Source: JAPLST01 sp964397565
Lineage (GTDB): Bacteria; Auribacterota; UBA3054; JAPLST01
DNA: 18,508 nucleotides
Direction of reading: 5' to 3'
NCBI GenBank assembly: GCA_964397565.1
Contig: CAYNJC010000059.1
Location: 1 to 18,508, forward strand
Made by a program: the position numbers and the translations under genes. Positions 14,401-18,508 of the stretch are shown here, piece by piece (the first letter of the stretch is position 1; each line of letters begins with the position of its first letter). A model generated the notes under the pieces. It was not told the origin of the DNA and made no database searches. It saw nothing but the letters and a program-made list of their open reading frames with translations.

Positions 14401-14538
14401 CACCTCTAAGCCGCCACCGAAAACTGAAAACCAGGCCGGGGAGCGACCTCCGTGCCGCGAATCTGCGGTGAATGCACGCGAATGAGTTTTTATGAATGTG
14501 TTCGCGGCGAACAAACTAAACAAAACAAAGTACGCGGG

Positions 14539-16401
14539 CTACTCGATCTGCTTCCACTCGAGCAGGCCATATTTGTAAATATTCGGCACGCCCGGCGGTG
14601 ACGTTTCATAGCGACTGAGCCGCGTATCGTATAGATAATTGCGCGTGGGCGCGCTGTAGTAATCGGAACCGTCATCAACGTGTTGGGCAAGTTCCTTCGC
14701 GGCGGCATACAAGCAGACCATCGAGCCGTTGATCGTGATCGTCTTGCCGGACCAGGCTTCCAAAAAGCGCGGCAAGTTGTGCAAACCACCGCCGGTGGTG
14801 TTTTGGTAGGTCGACGTGCTGTTGCCGACGATCATGGCGGTGTTATAGGTTGTGTTGGCGGCGGCCACCATATTATTCGCGATGTTTTTCCTGTCATTCC
14901 ATGCGGTCGACAGCGGCGTGAAACAATCACTGAGAATGGAACTGGGATAATTCGTGTTGGCGGTCGTGCCGATCTTTGTGTTGTAATCGCCTTTGATATA
15001 CAAAGCATGCGGAGTGGCGAACGTCAGCGCACGCGGCAATGCCACGGCATTGATGATGCGAATGGCCATGTTGGTCGATTTGTAGGTGCGTTGGCCGGTC
15101 TCGGGCTGGTTGACGTAGATAATGCCGCTGCGGCCATCGGCAGAAGCAGTGAACTCGTTTTTGGCGGCCGTCGGACAACTGCCCGAGGCCACCCACGTCT
15201 TGAAGGCATCCATGTTGAAGTCAAGCGGGTTGATCGTATAATCCTGGCGGCCGTTCCAGAAGTAGTTGGTGCGGGTGGCGAAGTTAATGGTACCGAACTT
15301 ACCGGTGACGTTGCCGATCGCCGTACGGGTAGTTAGTTCACTGTTCGTGATCGGCCCGGTCTGATAATACAAGATATTGTTTGTTTCGATGAGCAAGGCG
15401 GCGCGATTAGCCATGCGGACGCGGGCGACATCGGTGGTCTCGCCATCGATCGGCGGGTCAATCAGGACGCGCGTGTAGTCCTCGGCGCCTTCGAACGGCA
15501 GCGTTAGTGCATCCGTGCCAAAGGTCGAGTCCAACACGCAACTGTTCAGACGCTGCAACGCCGTATCGGCCCACTGCGCGTTGTACGTGTCGAAATACTC
15601 GGTGGCGGTGGCGCCGGTGACGTAGGGGTCGAACTCGTAGTTGTCGGATGTGCGCTTGCCGAGCTTGACGTACGCGTCTGAACCGGAGGTGTTGGTCGCG
15701 ACAAAGATTTGGCCTTGTTGGCGGCTGCTGTCGAAGATGTTCCAGCCGGCATCATAGCCTTGAATGAACGAGCCGACGCAACTGATCGAATCGTTGAACT
15801 TCAGCCGGCTCGTCGGCGACATATAGATGTTCTTGTTGCAGTGGATGCGGCCGCTGATGGTCATGTCGGCGCCCGGATGGATTTCCAAGTTATCGTTGTA
15901 AAACACACCGAACTGAAAGGGCGAGATGAAAAGCGAGCCCATCTTGAGCTGCAATTCAACTGCATGCGTGGCATCGTTCGCATCGCTGACCCGGCAGCGA
16001 ATGTCATAGACCGCCTCGATTTGGTAGAGGCCTTTGTACTTGCCCAGCATTACGGGCGCATTGGTGACGCTGTCGGTCATGGTGAATTTGACCAGTCGAA
16101 TATCGGACGGGAAATTGGACGCCGCGATGGCGACGAACTCATTAGACAAGAGGTTGTGATCAAAATTACCGCCGCGCGGCAACAATTTGAACTTGCCGGC
16201 GGCGTATTGCAGGGCGGATTCGGCCGCGTAAAACAGGCGCGCATGAGTGGTGGCGCGGCTGGCATGCCGATAGCCATTGATGGACCAGCTCAGCAGGCCG
16301 GCCGTGCCAATGAACAAGGCCGTGGTTAGCACCACGACTGCCGCAATTGTGGCGGTGCCGCGTGGCACACTGCGCAACCTGCGTAAAACAATGGGACGCA
16401 T
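14539..16401 (-). CDS. PilX/GspK-position large pseudopilin-like protein
   Basis: A 620-residue protein at the end of the pseudopilin operon. It has a basic N-terminus with PRG (13-15), a hydrophobic helix (about 16-40) and the ARLFYAAESALQYAAG segment (54-69) typical of PilX N-terminal regions. The residue at +5 after Gly15 is Ala20, not Glu, a feature shared with GspK/PilX. The rest (about 95-620) is large and beta-rich, with a SGRIHCNKNIYMSPTSRLKF stretch (about 185-205) reminiscent of polymer-forming or pilus-tip modules, and a terminal EWKQIE. It is far longer than PilX, and I do not recognise the C-terminal domain. The start ATG 16401 is three bases after the previous stop and has AGGTGA upstream. 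By position it would sit at the tip of a pilus or pseudopilus; that role is inferred. Confidence 0.78.
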   Translation of the reverse strand: MRPIVLRRLRSVPRGTATIAAVVVLTTALFIGTAGLLSWSINGYRHASRATTHARLFYAAESALQYAAGKFKLLPRGGNFDHNLLSNEFVAIAASNFPSDIRLVKFTMTDSVTNAPVMLGKYKGLYQIEAVYDIRCRVSDANDATHAVELQLKMGSLFISPFQFGVFYNDNLEIHPGADMTISGRIHCNKNIYMSPTSRLKFNDSISCVGSFIQGYDAGWNIFDSSRQQGQIFVATNTSGSDAYVKLGKRTSDNYEFDPYVTGATATEYFDTYNAQWADTALQRLNSCVLDSTFGTDALTLPFEGAEDYTRVLIDPPIDGETTDVARVRMANRAALLIETNNILYYQTGPITNSELTTRTAIGNVTGKFGTINFATRTNYFWNGRQDYTINPLDFNMDAFKTWVASGSCPTAAKNEFTASADGRSGIIYVNQPETGQRTYKSTNMAIRIINAVALPRALTFATPHALYIKGDYNTKIGTTANTNYPSSILSDCFTPLSTAWNDRKNIANNMVAAANTTYNTAMIVGNSTSTYQNTTGGGLHNLPRFLEAWSGKTITINGSMVCLYAAAKELAQHVDDGSDYYSAPTRNYLYDTRLSRYETSPPGVPNIYKYGLLEWKQIE

Positions 16402-16404
16402 GGG

Positions 16405-16920
16405 TCACCTGTTACGGGGTGTTACATAGGCGTCAAGGCTGACGAGCACGCGATTGGTCTCGCGCGGGTCGTACACCCGAAAAACAACCTGCAACTGACT
16501 GTACATGCCGATGAAGGTGTTGCCGGCCATGAGATCGGTGACGAGCGGAAAGTCATCGGTACTCGAGTTCTTGTTGTCGGTCGCCTCAGACTCGACGAAA
16601 TACAGGGTGGTACCGCTCTTGTAGAAACCGGAGGTGACCGAGTACATATTCACTACTTTCAGAAAATTGCCGGAGATGACTTGGGTGCCGGGACTGGCGG
16701 CGTAGGCATTGTATATGTCAAAGGTATAGGCCGGCCGGGTCTTTTCGGCGACGAGCGCGAGCGCGACGTGAGCCTTGTGTTGCGCCCAGGTCTGGATGGC
16801 GCTGCGGCGCATGATGGCGTAGCCGTTGACATACACGCTGATGAGCGTGATCAAGACCATGGCGATAATCACGCTCGCCACCATAAATTCCGTCAAGGTA
16901 TAACCGCGTGGAGCAGGCAT
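16405..16920 (-). CDS. Minor prepilin, PilW/GspJ-position
   Basis: A 171-residue protein with a class III signal: a six-residue leader ending in Gly6, then YTLTEFMVASVIIAMVLITL with Glu at +5 (Glu11). The EFMVA phrase recalls PilW. The rest is beta-rich, without cysteines, as expected for a minor pilin head. Prepilin peptidase would cleave after Gly6 and methylate Tyr7. It starts 11 bases after the previous gene and ends three bases before the next. Its place as fourth prepilin matches GspJ in type II secretion operons and PilW in type IV pilus clusters; sequence alone does not decide between them. Confidence 0.85.
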   Translation of the reverse strand: MPAPRGYTLTEFMVASVIIAMVLITLISVYVNGYAIMRRSAIQTWAQHKAHVALALVAEKTRPAYTFDIYNAYAASPGTQVISGNFLKVVNMYSVTSGFYKSGTTLYFVESEATDNKNSSTDDFPLVTDLMAGNTFIGMYSQLQVVFRVYDPRETNRVLVSLDAYVTPRNR

Positions 16921-16931
16921 GGGTGTCGTCG

Positions 16932-17336
16932 TCAGGGCGTTCTGATGGTGAAATAACGGGCCGCGCGTTGATTGTCGCGCACGCGCCAGGCGAAATCAAC
17001 CGTGATGACTTTGTATTCAATCGGCAGCAAAACAGTGCGGACCGAGGTGGTCATGGCATAGACCAGCGCGATGGCTGTGCCACTGGTGCTGCAGACATAC
17101 TCGACTGGATAGATGTTGCTGGTGACCGAGTCGTAGGGGATGTAGTTGATGTCTTCGAGCCGCTTGGTGACGCGCGCCAGGCTTTCGGTGGCACGCGTGG
17201 CGCGCAAGGAGCAGTAGTAGCCAAAGTGCAGCCCTTGAAAGACCGTGGCCACGCACAGCGCGAGAATGGCCGTGCTGATCACGGCCTCGATCAGCGAGAC
17301 GCCGCGTGGACCAATATGAAAGCGTGACCTGTGCAT
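16932..17336 (-). CDS. Minor prepilin, PilV/GspI-position
   Basis: A 134-residue protein with leader MHRSRFHIGPRG, cleaved after Gly12, then VSLIEAVISTAILALCVATV with Glu17 at +5. The mature part has a globular head with Cys pairs that are not obviously family-diagnostic. ATG 17336 is chosen because it gives a normal-length prepilin leader and lies eight bases after the upstream stop; a longer frame back to 17465 would overlap the upstream gene and add 43 unrelated residues. It is the third prepilin in order, the position of GspI/PilV. Function is inferred from signal and context. Confidence 0.84.
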   Translation of the reverse strand: MHRSRFHIGPRGVSLIEAVISTAILALCVATVFQGLHFGYYCSLRATRATESLARVTKRLEDINYIPYDSVTSNIYPVEYVCSTSGTAIALVYAMTTSVRTVLLPIEYKVITVDFAWRVRDNQRAARYFTIRTP

Positions 17337-17344
17337 ACAAAAAC

Positions 17345-17728
17345 TCACAAGCTGAGGGATTGGCTTGGTGACCAAACATGATTGGTATAGAGCGCCACCG
17401 AGGGACAGACTGGCGCGGTGCCATACGTGAATTGCGAAGTATACGCCGCGCCAGAGGCAGGGCATGTGCCGGGCGTGGGCTTGGGAAAGAAACGCGGATA
17501 GAGATTGGTCATGTGCACGCCGGCGCCGCGCACCAAGTGGCGCTCGATGGCAAAGGTGCTGATGGCGGTATGCAGCATCTGCAAGGTGCTGCGGCAGTCT
17601 TGGGCGTAGATGCGCGCGCGCGTGCCGCTGAGACTATAGATGCCCATGAGCGTGATGACGCCAAGGATGCTCATGACGATCAGCATTTCGATCAGCGTGA
17701 AACCGCGGGATAAAGAGGGCTTGTGCAT
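17345..17728 (-). CDS. Minor prepilin, GspH/FimU-position
   Basis: A 127-residue protein with leader MHKPSLSRG, cleaved after Gly9, then FTLIEMLIVMSILGVITLMG with Glu14 at +5. The C-terminal CPASGAAYTSQFTYGTAPVC (Cys89-Cys108) matches the CP-x-G-Y...C pattern of the first prepilin and recurs in PVC-group prepilins; the two cysteines probably form a disulfide loop. No good Shine-Dalgarno site precedes ATG 17728. Instead a 10-bp terminator-like hairpin ends 18 bases upstream, so both transcription and translation of this and later genes may be limited compared with the first prepilin. Confidence 0.86.
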   Translation of the reverse strand: MHKPSLSRGFTLIEMLIVMSILGVITLMGIYSLSGTRARIYAQDCRSTLQMLHTAISTFAIERHLVRGAGVHMTNLYPRFFPKPTPGTCPASGAAYTSQFTYGTAPVCPSVALYTNHVWSPSQSLSL

Positions 17729-17740
17729 GGACTTGACAAG

Positions 17741-17770
17741 AAAAGGGGGCGGGTTGCCACCAACCCGCCC
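17741..17770 (-). terminator. Internal terminator/attenuator after the major prepilin gene
   Basis: GGGCGGGTTG (17747-17756) and CAACCCGCCC (17761-17770) form a perfect 10-bp stem with a four-base loop. On the minus strand it is followed by CCTTTTCTT. It lies 27 bases beyond the first prepilin's stop and 18 bases before the next start. Outer arms ACAAG (17736-17740) / CTTGT (17772-17776) could extend it. Partial readthrough would give high major and low minor prepilin levels. Confidence 0.7.
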
Positions 17771-17797
17771 GCTTGTGACAACTGCACCATTGCATGC

Positions 17798-18151
17798 TCA
17801 AAGTTTGTGCGGGTAGTCCGTGGCAGCACCGCCAGTGGCACACACGATGTTCGAACTCACAAGAGTGTACAGACCATAGGCCGGACACACTGGAAACGTC
17901 TTGATAAAACTAGGAACTAACGGCGTACTGTTGGTGTTGACTAAGGTGTTGTCAATCACTGCATTCGGCGTGTCCAGCAGATACTGCTGAACGGCGCCAT
18001 CAAGCTGTTTGAGATTCGACTTGCAGGTGTTCATCTGTGCTTTCTTTCTCGCAATCAGAAAGTTCGGCAGGGCGATGGCAACCAAAAGACCGATAATCGC
18101 GACGACGATCATGATCTCGACGAGGGTGAAACCTTTGTGAATCTTTTTCAT
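17798..18151 (-). CDS. Major-type prepilin (GspG/type IV pilin-like)
   Basis: A 117-residue protein with leader MKKIHKG, cleaved after Gly7, then FTLVEIMIVVAIIGLLVAIA with Glu12 at +5, the most canonical of the set. It continues PNFLIARKKAQMNTCKSNLK and ends FPVCPAYGLYTL...VCATGGAATDYPHKL, where Cys89 and Cys104 bracket a likely disulfide loop; Cys43 is extra. A strong AAGGAG lies eight bases before ATG 18151, unlike the weak sites of the later prepilins, and a terminator-like hairpin follows, both pointing to higher expression. It is the likely main subunit of the fibre or pseudopilus. No ATPase, platform protein or secretin gene lies in the window, so pilus versus type II secretion cannot be settled here. 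Confidence 0.9.
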   Translation of the reverse strand: MKKIHKGFTLVEIMIVVAIIGLLVAIALPNFLIARKKAQMNTCKSNLKQLDGAVQQYLLDTPNAVIDNTLVNTNSTPLVPSFIKTFPVCPAYGLYTLVSSNIVCATGGAATDYPHKL

Positions 18152-18200
18152 GACGCTGCTCCTTTACTTTGGTGTTGATATAATGTTGATACGGGTACTA

Positions 18201-18347
18201 CTACTTAAGCAAGTTGACGGACAATACCACGATGGCACTGAGTAGACCGGTTAGCACGCTCCACTCCATAAACGTGACGTCCAGCAGGACCGTCTTCACA
18301 GTCACGTCGACATCTTCATGCGGGTTGGTGTTCATATTCATTTCCAT
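18201..18347 (-). CDS. Undescribed 48-residue membrane protein heading the pseudopilin operon
   Basis: A short open frame that is easily missed. ATG 18347 is preceded by AAGGA with seven bases between, a good ribosome site, and the frame ends in TAG at 18201-18203. The product starts MEMNMNTNPHEDVDVTV, acidic and polar, and then has a hydrophobic C-terminal helix (about residues 26-47: FMEWSVLTGLLSAIVVLSVN), ending in Lys48. There are no cysteines, no prepilin signal and no family I recognise. It is the first gene after the sigma-54-type promoter and lies 49 bases before the major prepilin. It may be a small membrane partner of pilus assembly, but nothing in the sequence proves a function. 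Confidence 0.7.
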   Translation of the reverse strand: MEMNMNTNPHEDVDVTVKTVLLDVTFMEWSVLTGLLSAIVVLSVNLLK

Positions 18348-18388
18348 CGTTGTATCCTTGGTTACCTAACGTGTTCAGTAACTGGATA

Positions 18389-18405
18389 AGCAACTGATGT
18401 GCCAA
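18389..18405 (-). promoter_or_regulatory. Sigma-54 (-24/-12) promoter of the pseudopilin operon
   Basis: On the minus strand TTGGCACATCAGTTGCT (18405-18389) matches the sigma-54 consensus TTGGCAC-N5-TTGCW, with exactly ten bases between the GG and GC cores. The start point would be near 18378, giving a 31-base leader with the AAGGA ribosome site of the 48-residue gene. Sigma-54 control of type IV pilin genes is well known in other bacteria. Confidence 0.75.
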
Positions 18406-18446
18406 ACGAATTAGAATGGTGCACAAATAATCATCAATGCCCATAG

Positions 18447-18508
18447 TATAATATTATATCGCCACCAGTTTTCCTGGACACAGAATAGTAGAATAAGATA
18501 ACCAGGAA
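18447..18508. promoter_or_regulatory. Palindrome and inverted repeat upstream of the sigma-54 promoter
   Basis: TATAATATTATA (18447-18458) is a perfect 12-base palindrome about 70-80 bases upstream of the predicted start. TTCCTGG (18471-18477) and CCAGGAA (18502-18508) form a 7-bp inverted repeat with a 24-base spacer about 93-130 bases upstream. This is where enhancer-binding activators and IHF usually act. The last arm touches the window edge, so it may extend. Confidence 0.4.

Larger units (their letters stand above)
13992..14538. other. Non-coding interval with decayed dispersed repeats
   Basis: This 547-base gap lies between convergent genes. No convincing gene is present: the plus-strand open frames (such as 14139-14471) run straight through palindromes and low-complexity repeats. 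It holds an AT-richer block around 14019-14066 ('ATATCCAATATCGAACACTCA'-like, shortened here), a CACAAAGGCACGAAGCCACG block at 14189-14216, a palindrome-bounded unit at 14280-14394, and a GTTCG-CGG-CGAAC hairpin at 14500-14512 near the end of the pseudopilin operon. No clear terminator with a T-run follows the operon's stop. Confidence 0.6.

Noticed and set aside
14139..14471. Plus-strand frames between the large secreted protein and the pilin operon
   Set aside because: They are made of dispersed repeats and palindromes in several overlapping frames; no coding signal.

Overview
This window most likely comes from a GC-rich bacterium of the PVC superphylum, near the Kiritimatiellota/Lentisphaerota/Verrucomicrobiota. 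The evidence is indirect. Two tandem proteins resemble the chlamydial envelope protein OmcB down to the C-terminus. A large secreted protein combines RCC1-like repeats, PKD domains and a beta-helix carrying the 'PPYDAWATAATNIQDAI' signature, and ends in a PEP-CTERM-like tail. The prepilins carry the Cys-Pro...Cys C-terminal pattern common in that group. No rRNA, tRNA, CRISPR array, transposase or phage gene was seen. The organism assignment is inference.

Layout. (1) 1-3286, plus strand: a tight run of YjbQ-family protein (5' end outside the window), cytidylate kinase (cmk), class 1B-type dihydroorotate dehydrogenase (pyrD) and an MFS transporter. Genes overlap or lie within 5 bases, so this is probably one operon with pyrimidine metabolism at its core. 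(2) 3287-3658: non-coding, with hairpins and one copy of a dispersed repeat. (3) 3659-5622, minus strand: moaA and a moaC-moaB fusion, i.e. early molybdenum cofactor synthesis, behind a perfect-consensus TTGACA-N17-TATAAT promoter with a very short leader. (4) 5674-5774: short GC-rich repeats and a strong terminator. (5) 5799-9060, minus strand: two paralogous DUF11/OmcB-like envelope proteins, one a lipoprotein and one with an ordinary signal peptide, separated by a strong terminator and each with its own promoter. (6) 9340-11289, plus strand: a lipoprotein with a C-terminal alpha/beta-hydrolase domain. (7) 11388-13991, plus strand: the large secreted modular protein. (8) 13992-14538: non-coding, rich in decayed dispersed repeats. 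(9) 14539-18347, minus strand: a pseudopilin operon. It starts with an undescribed 48-residue membrane protein, then a major-type prepilin, three minor prepilins and a 620-residue PilX/GspK-position protein. It sits behind a sigma-54-type promoter and has an internal terminator after the major prepilin gene.

The second half of the window is dominated by cell-surface biology: envelope lattice-like proteins, a surface-anchored hydrolase, a large secreted adhesin-like protein and a pilus or type II secretion-like pseudopilus. The most interesting items are the sigma-54 pseudopilin operon with its small leading gene and internal terminator, the OmcB-like pair, and a dispersed intergenic repeat family with two copies in this window.
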